Positions 1 to 13,965 of a DNA stretch of 64,000 bases are shown in pieces. Position 1 is the first letter of the stretch; every line of letters starts with the position of its first letter. Under the pieces are notes generated by a model. The model saw nothing but the letters and a program-made list of their open reading frames with translations. It was not told the DNA's origin and did no database searches. Source of the stretch: Pyxicephalus adspersus (taxonomy: Eukaryota; Chordata; Amphibia; Anura; Pyxicephalidae); NCBI RefSeq assembly GCF_032062135.1, contig NC_092862.1, forward strand, positions 98,353,525 through 98,417,524. The letters run 5' to 3'. A program made the position numbers and the translations under genes.

Positions 1-2460
1 ATTAAATATACCAGCAATTCCCATTTTACAATGTTTTTTTCATATTAGAAATACAAGGAATAAAAGATAGGGAGTTTTTTAGGCATCAATAATCTTACAC
101 AAGTATATTATCCAATAAACTGCAATAAAAACAATCAATCCATTTCACAATAGCGTCCAAAGAGCTATATCAATTAAAAACTCCAAATTACAAATGTGAC
201 ATCCAATAAATTGCCATACATTTAGCATGATACATTCATATTACACCTCAAAAGCTCAACACGTTTCACGGAATATGACTGCTTCTTCAGGAGGATCATA
301 TATATGAGAGGGATTGTGCATTTAACAGTCACATAAAGTACAAATAAAAAACGTATCTGTCCCAACAACTGGTCAACAGATGGGGATGAAAGGGGTTTTG
401 AGAGAGTCAGGAACTTGGATAGAAAGAATGTTTAAGAAATTTTTTAACAGGCAGCCAGGCTGGAACACTTTTGGTAGATTTCTTAATGGGTTTTTGTTAA
501 ACAATCATCCAAGATAACCAGAGAGCTAAATTGGCTTTCTATCCGGCTTCCTGACTTTTGGAACCCTTTCATTCCTATCTGTAGCTTTGGATAATGTTTT
601 TGAGGTGTGGCATAAAAAATAAAGTATACCCATAGTAAATTCTTTTGTTTAATAATGTTCTATAAGAATTATAGCCAAAACGATGTTGTCTCCAGCTGCA
701 AATTCCCCGTGGGAGCTTAGAATACCTAGCAATACATTTATTACTTTTTTTTAAAGAGGTTTTTAAATTTTTTAAGACGTTTTACCTTTTTTGTGTATAT
801 ATTTATATCTATATTTATCAAGGTTATAGGCTTCTGATTCCCTCATTTTGTTCCATCCTTGTCATTTGTTGGGTGCAACAGTAGCTTGAATACCTCCCAA
901 ATAGGGAATATAAGATAGATAACATTAACCAGCCTTAACAAAGAAAAGAGGATATCTCATTGAGAAAGATCCTAGAAAACTCTGCACTAAAGGCATCTAT
1001 GCCAAGTCCTGAATCTCATTAATCATTTCCTTTATGGTAAAAGGACATACTAGTTCCGACCTCTCTGTATCTTCCAAAGATGGTAATTGTACTTAAGCCA
1101 AAAATTCCGTAATCACTGATGAGTCTTGACTCTCAGTAAGCTTATATATGTTAAAGAATGTAAAGAATTCTTCTCAAATAACTGTTACTTCCTCTAATTT
1201 GTTAATAATTCCTCTTCTTGTTATATAATCCCCACATCCATTATTCCCCATAACCATGGGGAGAAGGATAACCAATACTTTTTTCCCTTGAATTTAATTT
1301 TAGAAGCTTCTGAAATAAACCTCCCAAGTTCTGCCCTGGCTAATTAGGTTTAGTGGCATATCATGTCCCTTTTTCCAACTTCTTTAGCTCTAGTTCATTT
1401 TTTAATTAGATTATTTTTAGATCAAACCTGCTTTGATAAAGTTATCTTATATCACACATTTCATAATTTCCCAGCAAAACACATTGCTAGTGGTGTTGTT
1501 CTACAATTTCTTTTTTTTATATCAGACACCAGTAATTCATCATTTATAATTTAATGATTTATTTGCCAACCACTAATATATTGGATTGTAGTATATCTTT
1601 AAGGGGCATAATCAATGCTGCATGATCTGAGATTGCTGAGGTCCAAATTTAAATCCCTATTACATTAGCTATAATTTCATGTGAACCAATACACTAGTGC
1701 AAATCCTGATCATTCGATTACAATGTGTTATCTTTATTCTGCAGATGATATGCTCTCTCACTAGAGTGGAGTGTTTGTAATAATTCTTTACTTATAGAGT
1801 TTGTATTATAAAATGTACCCCTTTTTTTCTCCCCATTTAAAATAAATGTCATACACTTTATTGATTTCATCCTTAAAATCTTAGCAATAAATATATTGAT
1901 TGTACAATATGCAAAAAAAGTTTCCCACCATCTAAAACATTCATTCCCTCTCATTCAAACACTTGTTTTTTGAGGTTCACTCTCCGCTACAGTTATAATA
2001 CAGTGTTATTTTTTAACCTTTCTTCTGCATAACAGTTTCCCCATATTCCAATATAACTCATGATTCTGAGAAACTGGGTAACAGCCCAAGTTTTATTTTG
2101 TAGATAATAGAGCTACATCCAAGTATATAACTACCCATTAGTCTTGATGGGTAAAGCCAAAGGGAATCCCCATTTATTTAAAATATGTTTTTTTGTGAGT
2201 ACCCCATTATTGGCCTCAGTAGCCACCTTCTGGATATCGAATATTATTAAATATCTCCCAAAATGTCAATATTTTTACCTCTAATGTTTTGCTTTTTATT
2301 TGCTCTTTTTATAAAAATGAACCCCACCAATTTTATCCTCTGCTGGGACATTTTCAATTATTATACTTCTCCCTACTCTATCCACTCTATCAATGTCTAT
2401 TGCTATTTGTCAACCAGTACATCTACAAGGATCTCCTATAGTCTTTTTTAAAAAATTTTT
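1..2460 (-). mobile_element. Eroded L1-type LINE ORF2 fragment (endonuclease to reverse transcriptase)
   Basis: Read on the minus strand, this part of the VOPP1 intron keeps pieces of an L1/Tx1-like ORF2 in order, broken by many stops and frame changes. Around 1750-1800 a segment resembles the 'LHxxxREYTFxS' part of the L1 endonuclease. Residues SDHAALIMP at 1604-1630 fit the conserved SDH motif near the endonuclease C-terminus. At 798-836 QKPITLINIDINIY fits the reverse transcriptase 'RPISLLNxDxK' motif, preceded about 20 codons upstream by sequence resembling its usual approach. The order and spacing are right for ORF2. The ends are uncertain: the left end is cut by the window and the right end beyond about 2000 rests on weak similarity. 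It is inactive. Confidence 0.55.
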
Positions 2461-2963
2461 TTTTGCTTTTGTATCTGGCATTCCTTGATGTATAATGATG
2501 TTTCATCAGAAACAATTTTCCAAATCATCTAATTTTGAGGTTAGGTTTCTTTTTTTGTATAGCCTGTTTAATATTTTTTGGATTGCTGGATTTGTGACAT
2601 AGATCTCATTAAAGTCTATGGAAGTTCATAGTTAACTTTTGATCTTGTTGACTAGCGTTTCTCTTTCAATGGGAATTATTGTACTGTTATGTAATTTAAT
2701 AATTGATTCGTTCATTTTGTTAACCTTCAGAGATAAATATGCCTTTACAGCAATTTCTAGAGGCGTAGAGCTTGGTTCATATCACACCCAACAAATGACT
2801 GCACAAAAAGGTTAAATGGGCCAGAGATAAGAGTTTCAGTATAGCAACATACCAGTAGTTTTTTCATACATAGTACACAGGCATGGTTTACTGTTGTAAA
2901 GGATAATAAAAATGGTGAAAACATTTATTTAAAATAGGCAAATATGGTTTTTTTTTTTATATA

Positions 2964-3526
2964 CAGTGGTACCTTGGTATAATTCCTAAATTCGTTCCAG
3001 ATCCTTGGACTTATACCAAACAATTTTTTTCCCCAAAAGAAATAAAAAAATGAAAAAAAATCCAATAGTTAAAGGCATATTATTCATTGATTGGGTTGTA
3101 AAAAATAATTTAAACACTGCCTAATACTAAAATACATAAATACAAAAGGAATTAAATGGATCCTTACAAAAGGATGAAGTAAATGAAAATTTAACCTCAC
3201 TTTACCTAAGCTGAGAAGAGTCGAGTGCCTACTAGGATAGTGCTGAGAAGGGAGGAGGAGGAGATGTTCTGTAATTCGCAGAGAGGTATAGCGCACTGAT
3301 TGGTAGCAACTGGTGTACTGATGCTCGTGGGCAGTCCTGGCTTTGTCTCGATATAGGTAAAAAAGGGTAACGCATGGTGTTATGACTCATTTTGACCCAT
3401 ACAGGTTCTAGCACACGAGTCTTATTCCAAACAAAGGTTGTATACAAAGCAAAATGTTTCGTGTCCAAACAGGACTTATTTCAAGTTGGACTTAATCCAA
3501 AGCGGACTTATACCGAGGTACCACTG
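2964..3526. mobile_element. Tigger/pogo-like non-autonomous DNA transposon
   Basis: A 563-bp element with terminal inverted repeats. The left end reads CAGTGGTACCTTGGTATAA and the right end, reverse complemented, reads CAGTGGTACCTCGGTATAAG. TA dinucleotides flank both sides (2962-2963 and 3527-3528), as expected for a Tc1/mariner-superfamily target duplication. Inside there are only short chance reading frames. It lies in the VOPP1 intron, about 500 bp upstream of the last exon. Confidence 0.75.
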
Positions 3527-4025
3527 TATATTATAATACACGTTGCTTTAGCAAACTAAAGGGCCCATTTATAGAGCAGTGATTAGGCCTTATCAGCAGT
3601 ATACCTGCTTTAAAAAAGATTGCAGTGCTTTATTAGTGTGCAAAGCAAGGGAAGCCCCATTCATTTTCTTGACATTGTGGGATGGAGGTGGTATGGAAGG
3701 GATCGATAACATGGCCTGTCTAAGTTACTAGCCTGGTTTCCCATTCAGTCACAGAATGTTGTCTGTGGCATTATGCAAGTTCCAGAGCACTTGCAGGCTC
3801 CACACCATAGCCTGAAGTTTATAAATGATAAAACACAGGCACATTGTGGTTTAAACATTGTAATGTACAACAAAGAAATCCATTAACGTAAATAACATTT
3901 AGTTACATTTTAAATCTATATTTAGATATATATAGTTGGTGTACAGGAATACACTTTTAGGTCAGTGTCCTAAATAGAATAGATCCTTTTAATCAAAGAC
4001 TAATCTCATATTTTTTCTATTTCAG

Positions 4026-4201
4026 GACCTCAGCAGCCAGGAATGCCCTATTACTCAGATCCTGGAGGAAACCCAACTCCTGCTCCATCTTTTCACATGC
4101 AGCCGAACTCACCACAAGGTAACCCGGCATTTCCACCACCCCCTTCCTACTATAACACACCTCCACCACCCTACGAGCAAGTGGTGAAGTCTTGCAAATG
4201 A
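4026..4201 (+). CDS. VOPP1: VOPP1, last coding exon (partial gene)
   Basis: This is the terminal coding exon of VOPP1 (ECOP/GASP), a small single-pass membrane protein of endosomal and lysosomal vesicles in the WBP1/VOPP1 family. A pyrimidine-rich tract ending in CAG precedes 4026. The first two bases complete a split codon, so the exon is phase 1, and 57 codons then run to TGA at 4199-4201. The peptide is Pro-rich and opens PQQPGMPYYSDPGG, like the cytosolic tail of vertebrate VOPP1. It ends with SYYNTPPPPYEQVVK, which carries a PPxY motif of the kind that binds WW domains (WWOX and Nedd4-type partners in the family). The last residues are KSCK, a little different from mammals as I recall them. 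The signal peptide, Cys-rich lumenal part and membrane segment are in exons left of the window. The neighbouring LANCL2 and EGFR genes support orthology. Confidence 0.93.
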
Positions 4202-4790
4202 AGCAGTTTTGCACTTGATAATTTTTCTTAAAATGGACTTTTTACAACTGTTTTCACTTCACCACGAGAAGGACTATCCCTTGGCATGATACTTGCTCTG
4301 CTGGCATCAAAGCATCGTGTGCCTTGGCCAGGCCCAGGAATGGAACACATCTTTCTAGAAAATGGTTGCAGTATGACCAGTTCTCAACGGCTCATGTTAC
4401 CTTCTCAGCACAAGCATGGGGTTTGAAGAATACATGCACTCCTCCATTGCTGAAAAGACATTTCTTTTTTTTTTCTTTTTTTTACATGTTCATGATATGT
4501 GATTCTTTCATTGTAACAATGTTGGTGGTGTGCAGTACATATCGTTGCCTATTATATCTGAGAGTTCAAGCAGATTATGCAGTATGTACATTTAATGGCA
4601 TGTTCTTCATGGAAATCATATTGGATAACTTGTCGTTCTCATCCCAAGTACATAAAAAATAGAAAAATGAAAGTAAAATGTTGTATGAGGAGACACCTGT
4701 AACTCTAACATAGCATTTGAAAAGAAAACTATTATGTTTGAGACAGGTGTTGGGCTTTTTGCACAAATAAAAACTTCTGGCACATCATTG
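4202..4790 (+). other. VOPP1: VOPP1 3' untranslated region
   Basis: Sequence following the VOPP1 stop codon. It contains no continued coding and has a candidate AATAAA at 4766-4771. Further AATAAA hexamers occur at 5060-5065 and 5215-5220, so the real UTR may run to about 5240. An apparent 112-codon reading frame inside it (4324-4662) is low-complexity and has no recognisable family, so I treat it as chance. The end coordinate is inferred from the first hexamer only. Confidence 0.6.
4766..4771 (+). terminator. VOPP1: Candidate VOPP1 polyadenylation signal AATAAA
   Basis: A canonical AATAAA lies 565 bases after the VOPP1 stop. It is followed within 30 bases by the T/G-rich stretch TTGTTGGTTT, a plausible downstream element. 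Alternatives are the hexamers at 5060 and 5215. No transcript end can be seen directly. Confidence 0.45.
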
Positions 4791-6071
4791 TTGGTTTAAA
4801 TTATTTGACATTGTCCTGCTGTTGGTTTTATTATGGAGGACAGCTCAAGGAAGAACACATTGTTTAGTGATAAATACTTTATGCAATTAGTCATTTACAT
4901 CTGGCTGATTTTTGTTTGCCACTGGCGCTAACTGATCTTTGTGCATTTGTGTGACCTGCAACAACTCCGAGCTTGTCAATGAACGGAAAAAGATGGTTCG
5001 CAGCCAGCCACCCTATGTAAAATTCACAGAAGCTAACTAATATACCCCAGTTTGGCTTTAATAAAATGCTATCAGTTAGGTAAAATGTATCTTTGTGTAA
5101 ATCTGTTTTTTTAGTTTTGGTTAGAGTATGAAATGGTTAGAACCTGTGAAGTGTTTGCTGTCTGTGTACTACTTACGAGATTTACGCATCCGATCGTACT
5201 AGTGACAGAAAGTAAATAAATTGTTTTAACTCTTCCATACTCTATCTACAACTAAAAAATGGTATCACGTTTATTTAAAAAACAAACCCAATCACTAGAA
5301 TCCTATAGGCTATAAAAATACTGCATACCGCATGCCTTTGCAAACTCATTTACCTTGTAAACATAACATTGAACATCATAAGTGAGCTGCATATAGCCTG
5401 TGTAGTAAGCAGAGTCCATCCAGAAACTAACCTCTTTTTAAATGATGCCTTGTTTTTTCTGGCTATAAGAGAATACCAATAATCAGACGACAGATGTCCA
5501 TCCAGGCAACTGGCATTTAAGAACCAGGGCTGCAGTGCGAGTGTTCGAGCTTCTGGCAAGCTGCCATCTGCGAGGAGCCGCACCGGATCACTTGATCGTG
5601 GAGAGAGGTGTCAACCTGCCATAAATCTTCACATATAAAACTTCATATTATTAAAAATATGAAGACTAACAATATTTAAAAACTGTATTTTCACAATAAA
5701 TAATAATATAATAAAAATATATATGTTCTAAAAAAAAGTAGATAACACGCAAAACTACAATTAAGATAATACAAGTCAATTAAACCTCTGGGACAGCAAT
5801 TTGTCCAGTAAGGAAGTATATGATTATGGGATTATGAGTCAATCTACTTTGGTGCACATGAAAGCAACAACAGGTGGACAGGAAAGGCAACAGCAAGCCA
5901 ACCCTCAAAGAAATGTTTTTACCCCTTATTCTTCCTGATTGATTTCTAATTCATGCATTTGTCATGCATTTTATGAATCTCAGTCTTGCATTTTGTTAGT
6001 ACATTTGTCACTACTGGTATGGCATAGTAGCATGAGACTATATCTGCAGCCCACAGACTACACAGGCAGGT

Positions 6072-6340
6072 CCTCTAGGATGATACATCCATATGTGCTG
6101 TAACAAGAAGGATTGCTGTATCTCCGGGCACAAGAGTGTGAAGGAGATACCAGGACACATGCATTTACACAAGGAAGTCAATCAGCATCGTAGAAGGAAA
6201 TCAACCCAGAAGGACCTGTATCTGTGTCTTTGTGGGGGGAGAAACAAGAGAAGCCCTGCCAGAACCCTACAAGATGACCTCCATTAGGCTACTCATCTGC
6301 ATGTTTCCAAATAAAACTGTTGGGCCGACATCATATAGCT
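6072..6340 (+). pseudogene. Tc1-like transposase relic (N-terminal HTH region)
   Basis: The reading frame opening near 6093 and its continuation match the DNA-binding part of a well-known Tc1-like transposase family of fish and frogs. It shows a GRRRK-type linker (HRRRKSTQKD), then a second helix-turn-helix segment SPARTLQDDLH and, after a stop, ATHLHVS, the usual 'ARxLQNDLQxATGxHVS' pattern. Stops interrupt it near 6285 and 6315 and the DDE catalytic part is missing. No terminal repeats were found around it, so only a fragment survives. Confidence 0.7.
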
Positions 6341-9300
6341 GAACCTGCACCTTTTGCTCTTTTCTTTGCTTATTACAAAATAGTTAAAGTATTAGTAATA
6401 ACTACTTACCAAAATCAAAGTTGCATAAGTAAACAATGTCAAAATTATTTTGATATGCAAACTGGTTAAAAAGTTTCAGGTGCATATAAAACTTTCAAAA
6501 TCTGGTAATGAAGATTGCCCCTTAATATAAAACAATAAAGCAGACAACTTCTCCCCTTGATCTGAACTTACAGACAGCTGTAAACACACAAACTTTAGAA
6601 TGTTTACTTGTCTATGTTATCCATGGTTTTAAATTCAATAGCATCACCCACCTTCACCAAAAAGTCAACACTTTCATGTTAAATGTTCATCGCATCAAAA
6701 TAATAAATTTATTGATGAAATTTTGTAAAATCGCACCATTAACTACAAGAGTTCTATGAATGGCAGTGGTAAAGTAGCTTTCTAAGATAGAAACGGGGCA
6801 TTATCTAAGTCACCTTTTCCAGAAAGAGTGAAACAATATGTAAAAGTGATATATTAGCTTGTGATGAGAAACATACTGTACATTGTTTCTCAATGTATGT
6901 TTCTTTATTAAGATCTGCTATCATGCAGCTGGGTGAAAAGGTTCCCTTTAAATCAATTGAAGAAATAAACTGCACATGCCACACTGCAGTAAACTACCAA
7001 CTTCACAGATTTATTACCCACAGAAGATTGTAGTTCACATGGGAATGCTGGAGTTGAATCTTTCTAGTACAAATTCATTCACATCTATATAACATGCAGC
7101 ATTAATATATTCTTGCTGTCATCTGAAGTGTGATTTGTGTGTATACTGATAAAATAGAAATATGCTGAGCCAGCCTTGTTTGTCTGGTCTGGAAAATGAC
7201 TCTGCTAAAGGAGAAACATGAAAAGTAACATCGTCACTGCTTGGATTATATTCTTGACAGTTTGTAAATAGAATCATTTCTCATTCTCAGTGGCAGTTGC
7301 AATAGAGAAACGAAAACTGAACTGAACACAAAGTTCTGCTAATTTTTTTTTAAATTTGATGATCCTACTTTAGTGGTGAAACCCATTAAGTCTGAGTCTT
7401 TCTGTTTTTAGGGCTTATAGGCAGTGGGGGACAGTCTATGCAGCTTTGATTGTAACACTGAAAATACCTAAATAAAATGCTTGGGGAATGCCTCAAAGCT
7501 GTATGCAGTGTTATGGAACAGAATGATTTATAGTCTCATTGATAGTATAAACTAGCAACATATACACTCCAACTTTAGAAGGTACACCTTGCTAGCAGTC
7601 ATTGGGCCCCTCATTAGACTACACTATAACAGAATATCACACACTAGGTTTGAAACAACCCCAGTCTGGGATTTCACTATGAAAGGGAAACGCAACACCA
7701 CTGACGTTCTTACAGTAAACTTTCTGAAAGCAATGTGATGTACTTATTTTGTTGTCAAACCCTTTTCATTTATGCAGTCATTTTATCTTGATGCAGAAAA
7801 TGTGGTAATAAAGGTATTCAGTACAATACAAGCCACAGTATTCTTAGTGGTAGAGAAGAACAGTTTGTGTCAAAGATCGAGGAATTTCCATCTTTCCCAA
7901 TTACCCAGGCCATAAACTGCGTAGGAATTCTTGGATCCTTAAGAACAACTACCACAGTGACTTGTGGCACATGCGCAGACCAAGTTTGCTTTCCATAACC
8001 AATAAGACCAAAAATTGATGGTCATCAGTTTAGACCATTTGTGGTGGACTGCCAAAGCCAACCTTTCTTCAGACCTCCAGACTCAGGTTCCTGAGCAGTG
8101 GACACCGTATCATTCTAAGCATCAATGGCACTGCACTGGGTCGGGGATGGAGCCATTTTTTTGGACGTGAGACTCAGGCCCATTGGAAGACACCAATTCA
8201 ATTATACTCTAAATAGTTAGAACTTCAGTTTTTGTGGGAAACCTAGAGGACATTTAAATTCTTTTGAAGGGTCAGCAAGTGAAGATTTTATCGGAAAACC
8301 AAATTGCTCTTGCCAACAACAATTACTGCACTTCCTCAGGTAGCAATGCATATCTTTCAATGGGCCTTGAGGCATTTTCAGGCTCTGACAGCCTCTCATC
8401 TCCCAGAGGCAGGGAAACTTCAGGGGGAAAAATAAGGCAAGCATTGCTTGTAGTGCAATTAATAGCCTAGGAACATAAGGTATTTACAATGCAGCCTTAA
8501 ATCTGGGCAAATTTCATAATATTCCTTATTCTACATTGAAACTCCTGTGGAAGATCATGTAAACAGCCAACTTAGCCATAATTATCCTGCCCAACTGGCT
8601 GAAAGGACAATGGTATATGATACTGCAGGGAATGGTGGCAGAACCCTATCAGAGGCTCTGCAGAAGACCTTGTTACTGCTTAGACTCTGTGCCTTGGCCC
8701 TTTGCAGGGCTCACACCTCCTCCGTCCAAGCTGTGAGCCCGCTAGTGGTCCTGTTTCTCCAAGCGTGACAGATGTCTTTCTTGTGATGTCTAAATTTTTC
8801 ATTAGCAGCCTTACCCATGTTTTTTTGTTTCCCTCCAATTTATTGCTAGTTACATGTTATCATATGCAGCCATGAGGTGATCCACAAATACCTGATATTT
8901 GATCCTTGCTACTTAACCAAACTGGCATATCTAAAATATAATTTCCTTCCTGAATGTTCTGTCACTGGGTATTTACAAAACACCTATAGATATCTGATGG
9001 ACTTTTAGGATCTAGGTAGTAACAATGTTCAGGGTCAGAATTTTAAAGTGAAGGGATGTGTAGAAAAGTTTTATATGAGCAATCAAGAAACACCAAATAT
9101 GTTTGCAGTTTTTTCCTTTAATATAATAAAAAACAACCAGTGATATGCCATTTTCTGAAGAGCATAAAGCTTTTTCACATACCTGAAGTGCAACTAGGAA
9201 AGATGCAGTTGGCATAATAATTGTACAAAATATCCAAGCTGTCTGGTTGATATCAATAGCATGAATAAGCAACATCTCCTGTTCAATGATAACCTTGATG

Positions 9301-12300
9301 CTCCATCTTTCAGCACATGATTTAACTTTGACTTTGCTTTACTTTTTTTCCTAAGCTATGACTCTAGCTTTGACTTCTTTTAAAAAGCTAAACTTAAAAT
9401 AGTGCATTCCCAGATGAGCTGACATTTTCTTATTAGCTTTACAGAACTGTTTACTGATTTGGGAAAGCTGGTGTAGTAACATAATCTGATACAGTAACTG
9501 AACCTGCTGATGACTCTAGGGTGAGTAAACTAAGCTAATCCAAAACTACAGTATGCCCATTATTGCATTCCTTAGTAATATTTTCTCTGACATTGAGTAG
9601 ATGAACCGAGAAGACCATGCATCAATGCTCAAAAAGCTTTCCATCATGGTTTTGTAGGAAAATTAGCCATAATTCACAGTATGACATCTAGCGAGGCCAG
9701 CTTGTTCTCACTATATTGCAAACCTGAACCCTGATTTGGTAGTACACCTGGACTAATAGTATGATGTCAGATCAGAGGCACGAATATACCAACCTAAGAT
9801 ATGACAAAAGAAGATTAGTGGTGTGTAAACGTTTTTAATATTCTCTAAATTATTTTTTTTAAATTATTAACATGTTGGTTGTGTTGTATAGGATTTACAT
9901 GGATAAGGTATAATAAAGCTTTAAAGCCAAATGGAGCTTTCAGTTTAATAAAGCTATATGGATTTTAGGTGTTTTAAAACAAAATCAGCCACAGTCCAAG
10001 AAGAAATGCTGTCCTATGCCACCATGAGGCAAAGGATTCCTGCTCTGTCTAGAAGCAATGGAAAAGTTCTGACATGCCTCCTGCTTATTCTGAACTATAG
10101 GTCTAAGCAGGGGGTATGCCCTACATCTGCTGAGGCATCACTGCTTCTACACAGGGAGGCTCATTCTCTGCTGCATGTTGGTGTGAAATAGCATTTCTGT
10201 AGCTGCTTTCTAAAGAAAAGATTTTTGCTCGTTATGTGTCTGCAATGTAACTAGCAGTTTTAAATTTAAAGTTCAAGTGGGCTTTAAATTGGTCAAAAAT
10301 TTAGGCAGTTCAAACTGAGTATATAATGAAAGAATGCAAAAGTACTTTCAGTAAAACACTGCAGGCCAAAACATTTATTAGGAGAAAAGATGAAGGGCTT
10401 TTTCATATGAAGTATTACAACATGCTAAGTACAGCGCATCTCATTGCATGTGTGTTGTATGGGGATGAGACTATACAAGACTAACTCCTTAGCCTACGTC
10501 TAATATTCACATTTATCACATCTTTGGAACGTTTTTTGATGTCTCAAACCCCTCTGAAGATGCGAATATGGTTAAAGATATATCAGGCATCATGACCCAT
10601 TTTTCTGTTATTCTAAAGGATCATATATTTCTCCTAATTGCATATATCATAACTGTACTTTTTGAATGTGACAGTGGAACTCCATATAGAACCCCAACTG
10701 TAATGAGTTCAAACACATATTCAATACTATATAGTAATGTTATTCAATAGGCGTTGTCAAAATACTTGTGCTGCATTGCAGTTTGGTATAATGTAGTGTA
10801 TGGTAGCTGTTGTGAAGTGTCAAAAGGCCCATTAGGGTCAATTAAACTGCAAAGAAAACTTAAATTTGTGAGGTGATATCGTGTCTTGGAAGCCCTGGGT
10901 AGCAAGAAACATCACCAAATAAAATGATTAAATGTGTCAGGGCACATAAGAAATTTAAGGCTTTTATGATAATTCCAATTAGCTTACCTATAACCAGATG
11001 ATGTATGCCACCTGTAGGTATTGCCCAGGCATAAACTTTCTTGCACAAAGGATAATATATCCTACCTTAATAAAGATTTCTTTTTATACTACATTCCGTC
11101 TGAGATTTTGATGGTGGACATGAACTAGTTGTTTCATGATTGCAATATGATTTTAGGATTAGAGTTATTATGTATATTAAGGAATAACACGGTCTGTCAA
11201 ACTACCCTCTTTTCAGACAATTTTAAGGAGCTTGTGATAGCCAAGTTATCTTACCACAAAAGAAAAACTAAAGACTGCTAGATGTCAGACATTTTACTTT
11301 GAGTTTTATGTAGACCTCTGGGAAAAGTTGCTTAGCTAATAACACAAGCAGGAAATTAGGTCTGGGGTATTCTGTACACAGTGTCTAAATGGTCCCAATG
11401 TTTCCATGGTTGCAAGGAAAAAATATTCCAATTTTTAGAAACCATAACTGGGTGCAGATAGGTAAAATGTAATTTTTAATACGAATATATAAAAAAAACA
11501 GCTTGTTATAAATTAATTTAGGCCTCCCACCATCTTATCGATTAGAATTACTATGGTAACAGATAGATAGTATGGCGACATACAGGACTAGAGTAGGCCT
11601 TCAATTTGCCTACCTATGGTTTGCAAAGGCAGGCCAAATAAATAAGCTTAATAACTGCCACCCTCGCCAGGAGATTGAATCACCTTCTCTGCACTCTCCT
11701 GCCACTTTGCTTGGCTAACGGAAGTAAAGAAGGGAAGCCTAAAGTTCAGGTTGAATTAGGGGTGAAGAGTCATCCTTTCATTCATGTGACAGTGTTTGAT
11801 ATCTGAGCAATTGATTAACAGGTATCAGCATTGTTATGTGGTAGGAAAGGAGTCACGCTCCCAATAATTGGAAGGTTTGGGTATTTCTTTGTGTTTTCAA
11901 AACAGATCGCTGTGCAGTATAGCAAATAGGAGTATGAGCAGCTGAAAGAGACATCATTTAAATGAACCAATTGTTTTACCTTGCGTTGTCAAAGCACGTT
12001 CACCACAAACATGACACTTTTAAAACACACAAAAACCCTTATAAAAAGTGCAGTGTCCACCAATAATACCATCTTTATGCTAAAAGCACCTTCCTGCTAC
12101 CAAGTGCTTATATGTAATAAAATGAAGGAAACAAAAAAACAAAATACCAGACACTTTTAGCTATTTTGGTCTTTATATTTTTGACCACAGCATTGAAGGT
12201 GAAATATAAGACCTCATCACAGAACAAGTTGACATATGAAAATGATTCTATTGCAGAACGACAGACTTATGTCAAGCACCTACCAAGCACACATCTGAAA

Positions 12301-13854
12301 AAAAATATTTTCACCCACACACAATATTTCTCACAAACACAAGCACCAGTCTTCCTCTACACTGAGAATATGTGAAGTGTACATAGGACATTTAAAAACA
12401 AAGGCAAAGCCCTTTTCCCCTACATAAGCTAAGTACAAATGATGCAAGCATGCAGCTACCTTTCTGTAACAGGCGTACAAAGAAAAAAAATGTTGTGGTC
12501 AAACAACAGATTTGGCTTTACATTACAAGTGAATAGCAATCTTCTCCAGTCACAATTACTGGTGTACATGCAAATGTAATAGCATTATTTATGAAAATGT
12601 TTGCACCTGGAGTTTAAAGTGCACACAATTATCCACAAAAAGAAAAAAAAGTAAAGGCAACCTTTTTGTGAAGTCAACCACCAAACTGCTGGCATTGTCA
12701 TCAACTCAAAGTGCCAAGGCATTTTTCCTTCACTCAGAGGGTTATTTTCTTTGTTATAGTGGTCTTGGTTCTGCATAATATATCTTTAAACAATACACCA
12801 TTGCATACAGATAGGGCTTTTATTCCGTACTAAATATGGATGAGTTTATTTTTATTTCCTTTGCTTTTTAGGGAATAACTGGTAAAAAAAAAAAAAATGT
12901 GGAAAAAATGCATTTTGCTGTATTTTCCCTTGCAAACGCTTTAAATAATTTATACACCATCATATATTTACTACAAAATATACCTAAAGGCTGCTGATTA
13001 AAACAACATCACATCATAGTGAGTAAAAAAAAAAAAAAGCATTTTACTTTTATTGAGTTTTGTTCCCTTTTCAATGCTTCATTGTGTCTCGCAGTAAAAA
13101 AATGTGTAAAAATAAGATTGTGTTGGACTGATAATAGAACAAACAAGGGCAAGGATAACTTTTCACAGGTTTGCTATTGCTAAAAATTCTTATGCTATGT
13201 ATTATGCTTATGCTCTGCAGTATTCTCAAATGTCTACTTGGTCATTCTACATCATTGTCTTGCCCTGGGGTTTCATGTTAAGAGTGGCTTTTTATTTTGT
13301 AATTTTTAACTTTTTCTATATAACCTTGGTTCCCATGCAGCTGTTTTTGTTCACCCTTTGAGTTTAGAGTTGGACCCCAGATATCATGGACAGCCAGTGC
13401 TGCTGCCACCTGTGACCCACAAGAGTCGCTGCAATTGGGAGGTCTTTTAAAAGGCACCTGGGATTTAGGTGGTAACAGGTAACATGCACCTATAAAAACT
13501 GCATGAAACAGCACATTTCTGTGTAACCTTATACACCAAGTTCTTCTTTCAAACACTACCAAACAAAACAGCCGTAACACCTCTAGATTATCATTACAGC
13601 TTTCTGTGTGATCTATATCTAAAATGTAAAACTGGCCACACACCTTATAATTTACCTGAACAATCTATTGTAGTGGGCTAAGGTTGGGAGATAAGAAAAT
13701 ATCCCTGTGAAAAACATTTAGAAAACTTGATCAAAACAAGAAATTGAAAGATGTGTAAATAAATGTATGCCAGGTGTACATCTAAAGTAAAATGTTGCAA
13801 CAATATTTCATACAAAATTTATTTGGATTATAGGTGAACCCACACGCATTTAAT

Positions 13855-13965
13855 GTTGCATTAGGCAGCACTTTATTGCAGAAATGGGACAGGTGATGTC
13901 CCTTTTGCAATACACATTCTTACATGCCTGATGGCTGTCTCTTCTTTCAAAGTCCCTACTCAATC
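13855..13965. repeat. Fragment of dispersed repeat shared with 50165-50665
   Basis: The segment TTATTGCAGAAATGGGACAG followed by GTGATGTCCCTTTTGCAATA closely matches 50214-50255. The two halves form a hairpin (GCAGAAxGGGACA and TGTCCCTTxTGC). It is probably a short copy of the same interspersed family. The class is not assigned. Confidence 0.5.

Noticed and set aside
4324..4662. 112-codon open frame after the VOPP1 stop
   Set aside because: It lies in the 3' UTR, contains long Phe runs from poly-T, and matches no family I know.
13278..13643. 121-codon minus-strand frame downstream of LANCL2
   Set aside because: No recognisable domain, no splice context, and it sits in the 3' flank of LANCL2.
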